Origin: Solirubrobacter deserti
Lineage (GTDB): Bacteria > Actinomycetota > Thermoleophilia > Solirubrobacterales > Solirubrobacteraceae
NCBI RefSeq assembly: GCF_003344625.1
Contig: NZ_QPKJ02000011.1
Span: 62,001-126,000 of the forward strand
Length of the DNA stretch: 64,000 bases
Direction of reading: 5' to 3'
Part shown: piece by piece, positions 16,025 through 25,291 of the stretch
Layout of the letters: each line of letters starts with the position of its first letter
Position numbering within the stretch: position 1 is the first letter of the stretch
Notes under the pieces: model-generated
What the model saw: only the letters and a program-made list of their open reading frames with translations
The model's database searches: none
Told to the model about the DNA's origin: nothing
Program-made: the position numbers and the translations under genes

Positions 16025-18430
16025 GTGATCCGCGACGCCCTCGCGGCACTCCGTGCCCGTCGCGGCCGCACGCTGCTGGCCGCGCTCGGCGTGCTCGCGG
16101 CGTCGCTCGTGGTGGGCACGAGCGTGACCGTCGGCTACTCGCTCGCGACCGGCTTCCAGCGCTCCGCCGAGCAGGCGCAGCTGCCCGACGTGATCGCGCG
16201 CTTCGACGAGCAGCCGCGGCGCCGGATCGACGCACGCGTGTCCGCTCTGCCGAACCTCGAGGCCCGCTCCTACCGGTTCGAGGACCTCAACGAGGACCTC
16301 AGCGCCGGGCTCAACTCGACGGGCAAGGGCGCCGTGACCACGGTCTTCAACGGGCGCCGCGGCTACAAGGTCGTCGAGGGCCGCGACATCCGCGACGGCA
16401 GCACCGGCGAGGTCGTGGTCGAACGCGGCGTGGCGCGCGAATGGGACCTGCGGGTCGGGGACGACCTGTTCGTCGAGGAGCACGGCACGCTCCGCATCAG
16501 CGGCATCGCGGTCTCGCCCGACAACGTCGCGTTCCCGCTCGCCAGCACCGCGCGCGTCTACGTCACGCGCGCGCAGCACCGGCGCGTCGCGCCCAACGTC
16601 GCGCTGCTATGGCTCAGCGACCCCGATAAGGCCGACGTCACGCTCGCCCAGGCGCGCTCGGTCACGTTCGGCCTCGGCAAGCTCCAGTTCATCACCCGCA
16701 CGGGCGTCGAGATCCTGCTCTCGCAGGCGGCGGGGATCGTGATCTCGCTGCTGATCGCGTTCTCGCTCGTCGCGCTGCTGGCCGCCGGCACGATGCTCGC
16801 CGCCAGCGCGCACGCCGACGTCCAGCGCCGCCTGACCGGGCTCGGCGTCCAGCGCGCGCTCGGCTTCGGCCCCGGGCGGATCGCCGCGCAGCAGGCGGTC
16901 GAGTCCGCGCTGGTCGCGCTCCCGGCCGCGCTCGCGGGGATCGCGATCGGCGCGCTGCTCGTCGCGCGCCCCGCGGCGGAGCTGATCGCCGCGCTCAACG
17001 AGCTCGGCCCGGGCGCCACGCTGCTCGGCCCGCTAACTCTGGCGGCGGCCGCCGTCGTCGCGCTCGTCGTCGCCGCCGCCACCTGGCCCGCGTGGCGCGC
17101 CGCGCGCCGCCCACCGGTCGAGATCCTGCGCGGCGGCGACCTCGCGAAGCGACCGCGCCGCCGCACGAGAGCGTCCGCCACGGCGCTCCAGCCGGCCGCG
17201 CGCGGCCCCCGTACGCGCGGAACATCCCCCTCTTTCGGCGAAGCCGGTTCCGCGCTTCGGGGGTCGCGCGCGGCCGGCCCCCACGGCGTCGGCGCCCCCA
17301 CCGGGCGGCCGACGTCGAGCGACTCCGGCCCCCACGGCGGCGGCTCGCTCTTCGGCCTCGGGGTGCGGTTCGCCACCGCCGCGCGCGCCCGCTGGTTCGC
17401 CGCCGTCGCGACGATCGCCGTCTGCGCGGGCGTCGTCACGCTCATGCTCGCGCTCGCCAGCCTGCTCGAGCGCCTGCGCGAGGACCCCGGGACGGTCGGC
17501 AAGCGCTACCAGCTCGCGGTGCAGCTCGACTCGTCGCAGCTCGACGCCGCCCGCGCGCTGCCGGGCGTGGCCGACGTCGGCGAGCGCTACTCGATCGACG
17601 CCGCCGACTCGTTCCGCCTCGGCGAGCCGATCCGGCTCGTCGCCTATCCCGGCGACCACACCCGCTTCGAGAACCCGCCGCTCGCCGAGGGCCGCCGGAT
17701 CGCGAACGCGAACGAGGTGGAGGTCGGCCTCGGCATGGCGGACGCGCTCGGCCTGCGCCCCGGGAGCACGCTCGCCGCCCAGATTCCCGACGGGGGCGAG
17801 GTGCGCTTCAAGGTCGCAGGCATCGTGCGCGCGCTCGAGAACGACGGCCGCATCGCGTGGATCCAGCCTGACAAGCTGCTCGAGACGCGGCCGGACCTGA
17901 CGCCCCAGGTCGTCGTGCGCCTGGAGCCCAACACGGACCCGGCGACCGTGACGCGGGAGCTGGTGAACCTCGGCGCCAGCCTCCAGCCCGTCGGCGCCGC
18001 GCAGACCGACAACGCCGCGTTCCTGGCCGTGCTCGCCGCGGTGCTGCGCGGCGTCGGCCTGGCGGTCGGCCTCGTGTGCCTGTACGCGCTCATCCAGGCG
18101 CTCACGGTCACCGCGCGCGAACGGCGCGGCGCCGTCGCGCTGCTGCGCGCCACCGGCGCCGACGCGACGACCATCGGCCTCGTGCTCGCGGGCGTCGCCG
18201 TCGCCGTCGCCGTCCCGGCCGCGATCGCGGGCGTCGTGCTCGAGCTCACCGTCTTCGGCCCGCTCGTCTCGCGCCTGGCCGCGAGCTTCGCCTCCCTCCC
18301 GCTCGGCGCGTCCGCGGGTGAGATCGCGCTGGTCATCGGCGGCCTGCTCGCGCTCTCCGTGCTGGCGACCGCGTTCGTCGCGCGCCGCGTGATGAGCGAG
18401 CCGATCATCGCGGGGTTGCGCGAAGAATGA
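16025..18430 (+). CDS. FtsX-type ABC transporter permease, with palindromic insert in its linker
   Basis: 801 aa, GTG start. It has a TM near the N-terminus, a large extracellular domain, three TMs (about 240-355), a linker, a TM near 455, a second extracellular domain and three C-terminal TMs (about 675-795). This is the duplicated FtsX layout of MacB-like permeases. The linker at about residues 385-445 is abnormal: it is low complexity (SPSFGEAGSALRGSRAAGPH) and is encoded by an 88-bp palindrome plus a 13-bp direct repeat (17276-17288 and 17327-17339). Its ATGA end overlaps the next gene. Confidence 0.92.
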   Translation: MIRDALAALRARRGRTLLAALGVLAASLVVGTSVTVGYSLATGFQRSAEQAQLPDVIARFDEQPRRRIDARVSALPNLEARSYRFEDLNEDLSAGLNSTGKGAVTTVFNGRRGYKVVEGRDIRDGSTGEVVVERGVAREWDLRVGDDLFVEEHGTLRISGIAVSPDNVAFPLASTARVYVTRAQHRRVAPNVALLWLSDPDKADVTLAQARSVTFGLGKLQFITRTGVEILLSQAAGIVISLLIAFSLVALLAAGTMLAASAHADVQRRLTGLGVQRALGFGPGRIAAQQAVESALVALPAALAGIAIGALLVARPAAELIAALNELGPGATLLGPLTLAAAAVVALVVAAATWPAWRAARRPPVEILRGGDLAKRPRRRTRASATALQPAARGPRTRGTSPSFGEAGSALRGSRAAGPHGVGAPTGRPTSSDSGPHGGGSLFGLGVRFATAARARWFAAVATIAVCAGVVTLMLALASLLERLREDPGTVGKRYQLAVQLDSSQLDAARALPGVADVGERYSIDAADSFRLGEPIRLVAYPGDHTRFENPPLAEGRRIANANEVEVGLGMADALGLRPGSTLAAQIPDGGEVRFKVAGIVRALENDGRIAWIQPDKLLETRPDLTPQVVVRLEPNTDPATVTRELVNLGASLQPVGAAQTDNAAFLAVLAAVLRGVGLAVGLVCLYALIQALTVTARERRGAVALLRATGADATTIGLVLAGVAVAVAVPAAIAGVVLELTVFGPLVSRLAASFASLPLGASAGEIALVIGGLLALSVLATAFVARRVMSEPIIAGLREE
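17191..17278. repeat. 88-bp palindromic element inside the permease gene
   Basis: Outer arms 17191-17211 and 17258-17278 are complementary at 20 of 21 positions. After 2-3 unpaired bases, inner arms 17215-17223 (GCGCGGAAC) and 17247-17255 (GTTCCGCGC) are perfect. The centre is 17224-17246. The reading frame stays open through the element. The layout resembles REP/MITE-like palindromes that occasionally land in coding DNA. Confidence 0.72.
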
Positions 18431-19827
18431 CCGCGCCCCGCGCCGCCCGCCGCGCGTTCGCCGCGACCGTCCTCGCGGCCCTTGCCTTCGCCGCGTGCGG
18501 TGACGACTCGCCGCCCGCGGCCGGCGGCGACTCGACCCTGCGGTCGACGCTCGTCGACCCCGACCGCGACGGCTTCCTCGACGCCGGACCGGCCGAGCCG
18601 CTCACGGACCGCGGCACGCCGTCACGGCTCGGCGAGACCCTCGTCACGTTCGGCCAGCTGACGGACACACACGTGCGCGACGAGGAGTCGCCGGCGCGGG
18701 TGCCGTTCCTGGACCGCATCGGCACCCCGTTCACGTCTACGTTCCGCCCGCAGGAGGCGTTCAGCGCCCAGACGCTGGACGCCGCGATCCGCGCGCTCAA
18801 TGCGCAACGACCCGACGCCGTCTTCCTCACGGGCGACATCACCGACAACGCGCAGCGCAACGAGCTCGAGCTCGCGCTCGCCACGCTCGAGGGCGGGCGC
18901 GTGAACCCCGACAGCGGCGGCCCGGGCTATCGCGGCGTGCAGCAGCCCGACTCCGCCGACCCGTTCTACTACCGCCCCGACTTCGACGCGCCCGCGCACC
19001 CCGGCGCGCTCGCGCAGGCCCAGCGCGCGTTCACCGCCGAGGGCCTGAAGGCGCCGCTGTACCCGCTCGTCGGCAACCACGACGTGCTCGCCCAGGGCGA
19101 GGTCCAACCGACCGAGCAGATCAACGCCTACGCCACCGGCGACGAGCTCATCACCGCGCTCGACCCCGAGCTGCTCGACCAGCTCCCGCGCGCGGAGATC
19201 GACGCCCAGCGCGCGACCGCCGCCCTGCTCGGCAACCAGTTCTTCCTCCCGAGCGTCGACGTCCCCGCCGACGACACGCGCCGGCTGGTCGGCTCCGGTG
19301 AGTGGGAGCGGGCGTTCCGCCGCGAGCGCTTCGACTACACGGTCGACCTCACCGACCGCGTCCGCGCGATCACCGTCGACACCGTCAACCGCGACGGCAC
19401 CAGCCGCGCCCGCATCAACCCCGACCAGCTGCAGCGGCTGGACGAGCAGCTGGACACGGATCGCCACGCGATCGTCTTCTCCCACAACCCGCTCACGCCC
19501 GAAGCCCTCCAGATCCTCGACCGCCACCCCAACGTCGTCGCCGCGATCTCCGGCAACAGCCACCGCAACCGCGTCACCCCGCGCGGCCGCTACTGGCTGG
19601 TCAGCACGAGCTCGCTCGCCGACTTCCCCCAGCAATCGCGCATGTTCCGCCTGCGGGAGACGGCGGACGGCGCCGCGCTGGAGACGTGGATGGTCGACCA
19701 CGACGGCCGGGGCCTCGCCGGCATCAGCCGCGAGCTCGCGTTCCTGGACGCCCAGGGCGGGCGCCCCCAACGTTTCGCCGGCGAGAGGCAAGACCGCAAC
19801 GTCCGCCTGTTCGTGAACGTTTCATAA
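18427..19827 (+). CDS. Secreted metallophosphoesterase (calcineurin-like)
   Basis: 466 aa. A hydrophobic N-terminus ends in LAFAACGDD, a likely lipobox. The metal-ligand motifs are present in order: LTDTH, LTGDITD, VGNHD, FSHNPL and SGNSHRN. Family members similar to TIGR03767 proteins are surface phosphoesterases of unknown substrate. The start ATG overlaps the permease stop by 4 bases, so the ABC unit and this enzyme are probably made together. Confidence 0.9.
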   Translation: MTAPRAARRAFAATVLAALAFAACGDDSPPAAGGDSTLRSTLVDPDRDGFLDAGPAEPLTDRGTPSRLGETLVTFGQLTDTHVRDEESPARVPFLDRIGTPFTSTFRPQEAFSAQTLDAAIRALNAQRPDAVFLTGDITDNAQRNELELALATLEGGRVNPDSGGPGYRGVQQPDSADPFYYRPDFDAPAHPGALAQAQRAFTAEGLKAPLYPLVGNHDVLAQGEVQPTEQINAYATGDELITALDPELLDQLPRAEIDAQRATAALLGNQFFLPSVDVPADDTRRLVGSGEWERAFRRERFDYTVDLTDRVRAITVDTVNRDGTSRARINPDQLQRLDEQLDTDRHAIVFSHNPLTPEALQILDRHPNVVAAISGNSHRNRVTPRGRYWLVSTSSLADFPQQSRMFRLRETADGAALETWMVDHDGRGLAGISRELAFLDAQGGRPQRFAGERQDRNVRLFVNVS

Positions 19828-19889
19828 CCCGCAACCAATTCCGCTCGCAGCCGCTTCACCGGCAAGCATCACAGCGAGAGGAGAAGTAC

Positions 19890-22052
19890 GTGATTTCCAG
19901 GGCTTTTCTGGGCACTTGCGCTGCCCTGAGCCTGGCCGCGGCATGCCCTGCCGCAGGCCACGCCGCCGTGCAGGTGAGCCAGTCGGGCTGGCAGTGGGGC
20001 AACCCGACGCCGCAGGGCAACACAATCAGGGCGATCGACTTCGCCCAGGGTCGGGGGTACGCGATCGGCGACGACGGCACCGCCCTCAGGACCGATGACG
20101 GCGGCGCGACCTGGACCGGTCTCCCGACCGGCACGTCGCTCGACCTCAACCGCATCCAGGCCGTCACGCCGGACGTCGTGACGATCCTCGGCGGTGACGG
20201 TTGCGTACTGCGCCGCTCCGACGACGGCGGCCGCACGTTCCGCCGCTTCTACGTGCTGACCGAGATCGACTGCCCGGAGCCCGTCGCGGCGACGTACTTC
20301 GTCACCCCGCAGCTCGGCTACATCCTGCTGCGCAACGGCAACGTCCTCAGGACCACCGACGGCGGCGAGAGCTTCAGCCGCGTCACCGCGATCCCCGGCA
20401 CGCCCGGCAGCGCGGGCGGCGGCAACGCCACGCCCGCGGACGCCATCTTCACCTCCCCCGACGCGGGCATCGTCTTCCTCTCGGGCACGAACACGGCGTT
20501 GCGCACCACCGACGCGGGCGCGTCGTGGACGCCGGAGCCCGACGTCGCGGGCGGCAGCGTCCGGCGCCTGGAGGCGATCGACGCGACCACGTTCTACGCC
20601 TTCGGCCCCGACACGCTGCTGCGCTCGACCGATGCGGGCCAGAGCTGGCAGGCCAAGCCCGTCGCCGCGACCATCACCGGCGTGAGCTGCGCGACGCTCG
20701 ACCTGTGCCTGCTCACCACCGACCGCGGTGACCGCCTCCTCAGAACCGAGAACGGCGGCGACACGACCGAGCCGATCACGGCCGCCACCGCCCCGCTCTA
20801 CGCCGCGGGCTTCGCCAATCCGGCCCGCGCCGTCGCCGCGGGCGTGGGCGGCGCGACCGCCGTCTCCAACGACGCGGGCCGCAACTACACGCCGGTCGGC
20901 GGTGACATCGCGGGCTCGTTCGGCCTCGGCCTGCGGCTCGGCCCCGCCCCGAACATCGCGCTCGCGCTCGGCTCGGGCGGCCAGCTCGCCCGCACGACCG
21001 ACAACGGCGTCACGTGGCGCGCCATCAACGTCGCCACCTCGTCCAACCTGCGCGACACGTCCTTCAGCAGCGAGAACGAGGGCTACGCGCTCGACTTCCG
21101 CGGCGGGCTGTTCCGCACCAGCAATGGCGGCGCGAGCTGGTCACCGATCGACCCGGGCACGACGAGCGCCCCGCTGGCCGTGATCACGCGCGGCGACACG
21201 GTCCTGCTCGCCGGCCCGCGCGGCGTCCGCCGGGCTACGGGCGGCGGACAGTTCAGCGCCGTCGAGAACCGCACGCGGGTGACGACGTTCGACCGTGCCG
21301 GCAGCACGATCTTCGCCTACGGACGCAACGCCGCGATCCGCTCGACCAACGGCGGTCGGCGGTGGACGACGGTCCGGCGCCCCGGTCGCCTCGCCGACCT
21401 CGACATGACGTCCGCCAACGGCGGCTACGCGCTGACCACGGACGGCCGCGTGTGGCGGACCACGAACGGCGGCCGGCGCTGGCGGGAGCTGGCCGCGGTC
21501 GGCACCAGCCGTGGCCTCGCGCTCGCGTTCGGCTCCTCCACGCACGGCTACCTGACGCTCAGCGGGTACCCGGCGGACGTCGGCGTCGCGTACGTCCTGC
21601 GCACCAGCGACGGCGGCCGGCACTGGCGCCCGCAGCGCATCTCGGCCGGCCAGTTCCCGGGCACGGAGGGCGTGATCAGCCCGAGCGCCTCGCGCTCGTA
21701 CGCGCTCACCTCCACCCCCGCGGTCAACGCCGGCGTCTTCCGCAGCCTGTTCACGACGGCGAGCGGCGGAGACTTCGGCACGCGCTCGACGATCACGCTC
21801 AACCGCGCCCGCCGCAGCGGTCGCACCGTCACCGTGACGGGACGGCTGAACGGCGCACAGGGCGGCGAGCCGATCGTCGTCTCGGCGCGCACCGGCAGCC
21901 GCTGGACCGAGCAGGTCGTGACCGCGGGCGCGAACGGGGGCCGCTTCACGGCGAGCTTCCGCCTGCGCGGCCGCGCATCGTTCGTCGCCCGCTGGGCCGG
22001 TGACTCGGGCCGTCAGGGCGCCGGATCCAGCGCACTCAGGGGGCCGCGTTAG
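19890..22052 (+). CDS. Secreted YCF48/sialidase-like beta-propeller protein
   Basis: 720 aa from GTG 19890, chosen because AGAGGAG lies about 8 bases before it and a signal peptide follows (AALSLAAACPAAGHA). The body holds about 12 propeller repeats of the form TTDGGxSW or TTNGGRRW, as in YCF48 and sialidase-type folds. The last ~90 residues form an Ig-like domain (RRSGRTVTVTGRLNGAQGGE). Binding partner unknown. A longer upstream reading frame is a shadow over the phosphoesterase gene. Confidence 0.85.
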   Translation: MISRAFLGTCAALSLAAACPAAGHAAVQVSQSGWQWGNPTPQGNTIRAIDFAQGRGYAIGDDGTALRTDDGGATWTGLPTGTSLDLNRIQAVTPDVVTILGGDGCVLRRSDDGGRTFRRFYVLTEIDCPEPVAATYFVTPQLGYILLRNGNVLRTTDGGESFSRVTAIPGTPGSAGGGNATPADAIFTSPDAGIVFLSGTNTALRTTDAGASWTPEPDVAGGSVRRLEAIDATTFYAFGPDTLLRSTDAGQSWQAKPVAATITGVSCATLDLCLLTTDRGDRLLRTENGGDTTEPITAATAPLYAAGFANPARAVAAGVGGATAVSNDAGRNYTPVGGDIAGSFGLGLRLGPAPNIALALGSGGQLARTTDNGVTWRAINVATSSNLRDTSFSSENEGYALDFRGGLFRTSNGGASWSPIDPGTTSAPLAVITRGDTVLLAGPRGVRRATGGGQFSAVENRTRVTTFDRAGSTIFAYGRNAAIRSTNGGRRWTTVRRPGRLADLDMTSANGGYALTTDGRVWRTTNGGRRWRELAAVGTSRGLALAFGSSTHGYLTLSGYPADVGVAYVLRTSDGGRHWRPQRISAGQFPGTEGVISPSASRSYALTSTPAVNAGVFRSLFTTASGGDFGTRSTITLNRARRSGRTVTVTGRLNGAQGGEPIVVSARTGSRWTEQVVTAGANGGRFTASFRLRGRASFVARWAGDSGRQGAGSSALRGPR

Positions 22053-22063
22053 CCTCAGTACGC

Positions 22064-22417
22064 ATGTCGCTCGCCCGCGCCGTGCTCGGCGCCTCGTTCA
22101 TCACCACCGGGCTCCTGCACTTCGCCAGGCCCCGGTTGTACGAGGCGATCATGCCGCGCTACCTCCCGGCCCACCGTGAGCTCGTGCTCGCGAGCGGCGT
22201 CGCGGAGCTGGCCGGCGGCGCGGGCGTGCTGCACCCCAAGACCCGGCGCGCCGCGGGCTGGTGGCTGATCGCCACGCTCGTCGGCGTGTTCCCGGCCAAC
22301 GTCGAGATGGCCGTGCACCCGGAGCGCTTCCGGCGCATCCCGAAGTCGTTGCTGTACGCACGCCTGCCGCTGCAGGGTGCGATGATCGCCTTGGTGTGGA
22401 AGACCGCGCTGCGCTAA
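22064..22417 (+). CDS. DoxX-like membrane protein
   Basis: 117 aa, about four TM segments. Characteristic features are the N-terminal GASFITTGLLHFARP, the LASGVAELAGGAGVL helix and AAGWWLIATLVGVFPANVEMAVHP. DoxX-family proteins are small inner-membrane proteins, some linked to redox stress. It starts 11 bases after the propeller gene with no obvious ribosome site. Confidence 0.85.
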   Translation: MSLARAVLGASFITTGLLHFARPRLYEAIMPRYLPAHRELVLASGVAELAGGAGVLHPKTRRAAGWWLIATLVGVFPANVEMAVHPERFRRIPKSLLYARLPLQGAMIALVWKTALR

Positions 22418-22425
22418 GCGCGGCG

Positions 22426-23226
22426 GTGGCAGTGGCGCGCGCGCACGGATTGCGCGTGGAGGAGCCCGTCATCCTGCGCGATCAACTGAACGTGCTCGTC
22501 CACCTTCGCCCTGCGCCGGTGGTGGCGCGCGTGGCCGGGACGATCGCGGCCGTGCGCCCGGGCCCGGCCTGGCAGGCGCGCGAGCTGAGCGTCGCGGGGC
22601 ATCTGGCGCGCGCGGGCGCGCCCGTGGTCGCACCGAGCGGAGAGCTGCCGCCGGGCCCGCACGAGCATGAGGGCCGGGTGCTCTCGTTCTGGCGCTACGC
22701 GCCGCCGGCCGAGGTCGACGCGGCGCGGGCCGGCGAGGCGCTCGCGCACTGCCACGAGGCGCTGCGCTCCTACCGCGGCTCGCTCCCACTGCTGGGCACG
22801 GTCACCGAGGCCGAGGCGCTGCTCGCCCGGCTCGCGGCGGAGGAGCGCATCGCGCCCGACGCGGCGACCGCGTTGCTGCTGCGCTTCCAGGAGCTGATCC
22901 CGGTCCTGTCGGAGCTGCGCTCCCCGGTCCAGCCGCTCCACGGCGACGCCCACCTCGGCAACGTGCTGGGTGGACCGCTGTGGAACGACTGGGAGGACAC
23001 GTGCCTCGGCCCGGTCGGGTGGGACGCGGCCTGCCTGCTGGCCGGCCGCTACGGCCGCGAGCGCCAGGAGGCGGCCTACGCCGCCTCCCGCATGGGCCTC
23101 GATCCGGGGGAGCTGAAGCTGTGGATCGAGGCGCGCTCGCTACAGCTCGCCGTGTGGCGTCAGGTCATGACGGGCACGGCGTTGCCGTCCGGCTCGGCGG
23201 GCGTGGACGGCGACACCAGGAAGTAG
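22426..23226 (+). CDS. Aminoglycoside phosphotransferase (APH)-like kinase
   Basis: 266 aa from GTG 22426 (GTG 22432 is also possible). The catalytic loop PLHGDAHLGNVL and the metal-binding NDWEDTCLGPVGWD identify the APH/choline-kinase fold. The substrate is unknown and resistance should not be assumed. The stop lies 67 bases inside the convergent MFS gene, an unusually long tail-to-tail overlap. Reading upstream of 22426 into DoxX is unlikely. Confidence 0.82.
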   Translation: MAVARAHGLRVEEPVILRDQLNVLVHLRPAPVVARVAGTIAAVRPGPAWQARELSVAGHLARAGAPVVAPSGELPPGPHEHEGRVLSFWRYAPPAEVDAARAGEALAHCHEALRSYRGSLPLLGTVTEAEALLARLAAEERIAPDAATALLLRFQELIPVLSELRSPVQPLHGDAHLGNVLGGPLWNDWEDTCLGPVGWDAACLLAGRYGRERQEAAYAASRMGLDPGELKLWIEARSLQLAVWRQVMTGTALPSGSAGVDGDTRK

Positions 23227-24599
23227 GCCGCCAGCGCGCCGACGATGGCCATCCCGGCCCCGACGGTGAGCGCGAGCTGGAAGCCCTCGGTCATCGCGTT
23301 GGGGAGCGCGCTGCCGGCCTCCAGCACCGAGTCGCGGCGCGAGTTGCCGATCGAGGCCAGCACGGCGAGGCCGAGCGCGCCGCCGATCTGCTGGCTCGTG
23401 TTGATCATGCCGGAGGCCAGGCCCGCCTCGTGCGGCTCGACGCCCGCCACCGCGGCGATCGTCATCGGCACGAACGCGAACCCGAGCCCGAACGCGCTGA
23501 CCAGCGACGGCCCGAGGATGTCGGCGAGGTAGCTGCCGCCGACCGAGATCTGCGAGAACCACAGCAGGCCGATCGCCGTCAGCAGCAGGCCCGCGACCAG
23601 CACCGGCCGGACGCCGAGCCGGGTGACCAGCGTCGAGGCGATGCCCGCCGAGACGATGATGCCGCCGGCCAGCGGCAGGTAGCCGAGCCCGGTCTCCAGC
23701 GCGTCGAAGCCGAGCACCTGCTGCAGGTAGAGCGAGATGAAGAAGAACATCGAGAACAGCGCGGCCGCGACCAGCAGGCCGGTGAGGTTCACGCCGCGCA
23801 CGGTCCGCAGCCGGAAGATGCCCGGGAACGGGACCAGCGGCGCGCGGTTGCGCAGCTCGAGGACGACGAACACGGCGAGGATGACGAGCGCGACGCCGAG
23901 CAGCACGAGCGTCTCGGTCGACGTCCAGCCCGCCTCGTTCGCGTTCACGAGCGAGTAGACGAGCAGCGACAGGCCGGCGGTGACGGTGATGGCGCCCGCG
24001 ACGTCGAAGTGGCGGTGCCCTTCCTCGCGCGACTCGGGCAGCAGGCGCGGGGCGAGCAGCGCCGCGGCGACGCCGATCGGCACGTTGACGAACAGCACCC
24101 ACTCCCAGCCGGCCCACTCGGTGAGCATGCCGCCGAGCAGCACGCCGGCGGCGCCGCCGGAGCCCGCTACCGCGCCCCAGACGCCCATCGCCTTGTTGCG
24201 TTCAGCGCCTTCCTTGAACAGCACGGTGACGAGCGAGAGCGCGGCCGGGGAGAGCAGCGCGGCGCCGAGGCCCTGGACGGCGCGGGCGATGATCAATTGG
24301 ATGTCGCTCTGGGCGAAGCCGCCCGCGAGTGAAGCGCCGGCGAACAGGATCAGGCCGAGGATGAACAGGCGCCGCCGGCCGAGCAGGTCGGCGAGCCGGC
24401 CGCCGAGCAGCAGGAAGCCGCCGAAGGCGAGCGTGTAGGCGTTGACCACCCAGGACAGATCGTCCGGGCTGAAGCTGAGCGACTGACCGATCGACGGGAG
24501 CGCGACGTTGACGATCGACGCGTCGAGGACCACCACGAATTGTGCGGCGGCGAGGAGGACGAGCGCGAGCCAGCGCCGGTCCGTGGAGGTGGAAGACAT
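23160..24599 (-). CDS. MFS drug transporter, DHA2/EmrB type
   Basis: 479 aa, 14 TM segments expected. Motifs: VVLDASIVNVALPSIGQ (TM1 motif D), GGRLADLLGRRRLFILGL (motif A), GPVVSG-like GAVAGSGGAAGVLLGGML (motif C) and WEWVLFVNVPIG. It is likely to export drugs or other organic compounds by proton antiport. I place the start at ATG 24599 (MSSTSTDRR), with AGGGG 5 bases upstream; a longer version would cover the promoter. It is divergent from, and probably repressed by, the TetR gene. Confidence 0.93.
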   Translation of the reverse strand: MSSTSTDRRWLALVLLAAAQFVVVLDASIVNVALPSIGQSLSFSPDDLSWVVNAYTLAFGGFLLLGGRLADLLGRRRLFILGLILFAGASLAGGFAQSDIQLIIARAVQGLGAALLSPAALSLVTVLFKEGAERNKAMGVWGAVAGSGGAAGVLLGGMLTEWAGWEWVLFVNVPIGVAAALLAPRLLPESREEGHRHFDVAGAITVTAGLSLLVYSLVNANEAGWTSTETLVLLGVALVILAVFVVLELRNRAPLVPFPGIFRLRTVRGVNLTGLLVAAALFSMFFFISLYLQQVLGFDALETGLGYLPLAGGIIVSAGIASTLVTRLGVRPVLVAGLLLTAIGLLWFSQISVGGSYLADILGPSLVSAFGLGFAFVPMTIAAVAGVEPHEAGLASGMINTSQQIGGALGLAVLASIGNSRRDSVLEAGSALPNAMTEGFQLALTVGAGMAIVGALAAYFLVSPSTPAEPDGNAVPVMT

Positions 24600-24647
24600 G
24601 ATGACCCCTGGGGAGGAAATGGAGGTGGAGTTCCGGTTTCGCTTCGC

Positions 24648-24687
24648 AAGATACGGAGTTGAAGTTCCGTTTGTCAAGCCCTACAGT
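24648..24687. promoter_or_regulatory. Divergent promoters with TetR-type operator between MFS and TetR genes
   Basis: Minus strand: TTGACA (24672-24677), 18-bp spacer, TATCTT (24648-24653) for the MFS gene. Plus strand: TTGAAG (24659-24664), 17-bp spacer, TACAGT (24682-24687) for the TetR gene, 6 bases before its ATG, so that mRNA is leaderless. An imperfect palindrome ACGGAGTTGAAGTTCCGT (24653-24670) fills the MFS spacer and covers the other -35. Confidence 0.72.
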
Positions 24688-24693
24688 CGACCC

Positions 24694-25281
24694 ATGTCCA
24701 TCCCCACCGAACGCCCGCTCCGCGCCGACGCGCGCCGCAACCGCGAGCGGGTGCTGGAGGGCGCCCGAGCCGTCTTCGCCGAGCACGGGCGAGACGCGCA
24801 GATGGACGATGTGGCCCGCAAGGCCGGCGTCGGCGTCGGGACCGTGTACCGCCACTTCCCGACCAAGGAGGCGCTCGTCTCGGCGCTCGCGGTCTCGCTG
24901 TTCGAGCAGGTGCTCGCGTCCGCGCGCCGCGCGCTCGAGATCGACGACCCGTGGGAGGCGTTCACGACGGCGCTGTGGGCTGGCGTCGAGGTCCTCGCCT
25001 CCGACCGCGCGTTCACCGAGATCATCGGCCAGGCCGAGATGCCGTTCGACACCGACCTGATGGCCGAGATGAACGACGCGTACATGCAGCTCGTGCAGCG
25101 GGCGAAGGATTCGGGCGATCTGCGCCCGGACATCGTCCTGGACGACATCCCGATGTTCACCTGCGGCATCGGCATGGCCACCGTCAAGCCTCACATGTGC
25201 CAGGCCGCGTGGCGCCGCCACCTGGCGATCATCATCGACGGCCTGCGCGCCACGAACGCTTCCGGGCCACTGCCGTCGTAG
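24694..25281 (+). CDS. TetR-family transcriptional repressor
   Basis: 195 aa from ATG 24694. The N-terminal HTH (NRERVLEGARAVFAEHGRDA... GVGVGTVYRHFPTKEALVSA) is typical. The C-terminal ligand domain is of the common SBD family. It is divergent from the MFS exporter with a shared operator region, so it most likely represses the exporter until a substrate binds. The extra upstream codons of the longer frame would lie on the promoter. Confidence 0.92.
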   Translation: MSIPTERPLRADARRNRERVLEGARAVFAEHGRDAQMDDVARKAGVGVGTVYRHFPTKEALVSALAVSLFEQVLASARRALEIDDPWEAFTTALWAGVEVLASDRAFTEIIGQAEMPFDTDLMAEMNDAYMQLVQRAKDSGDLRPDIVLDDIPMFTCGIGMATVKPHMCQAAWRRHLAIIIDGLRATNASGPLPS

Positions 25282-25291
25282 CCTTGGGGGC

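Noticed and set aside
19302..19889. Upstream extension of the YCF48-like gene
   Set aside because: The extension overlaps the phosphoesterase gene in another frame; a ribosome site and signal peptide place the start at GTG 19890.
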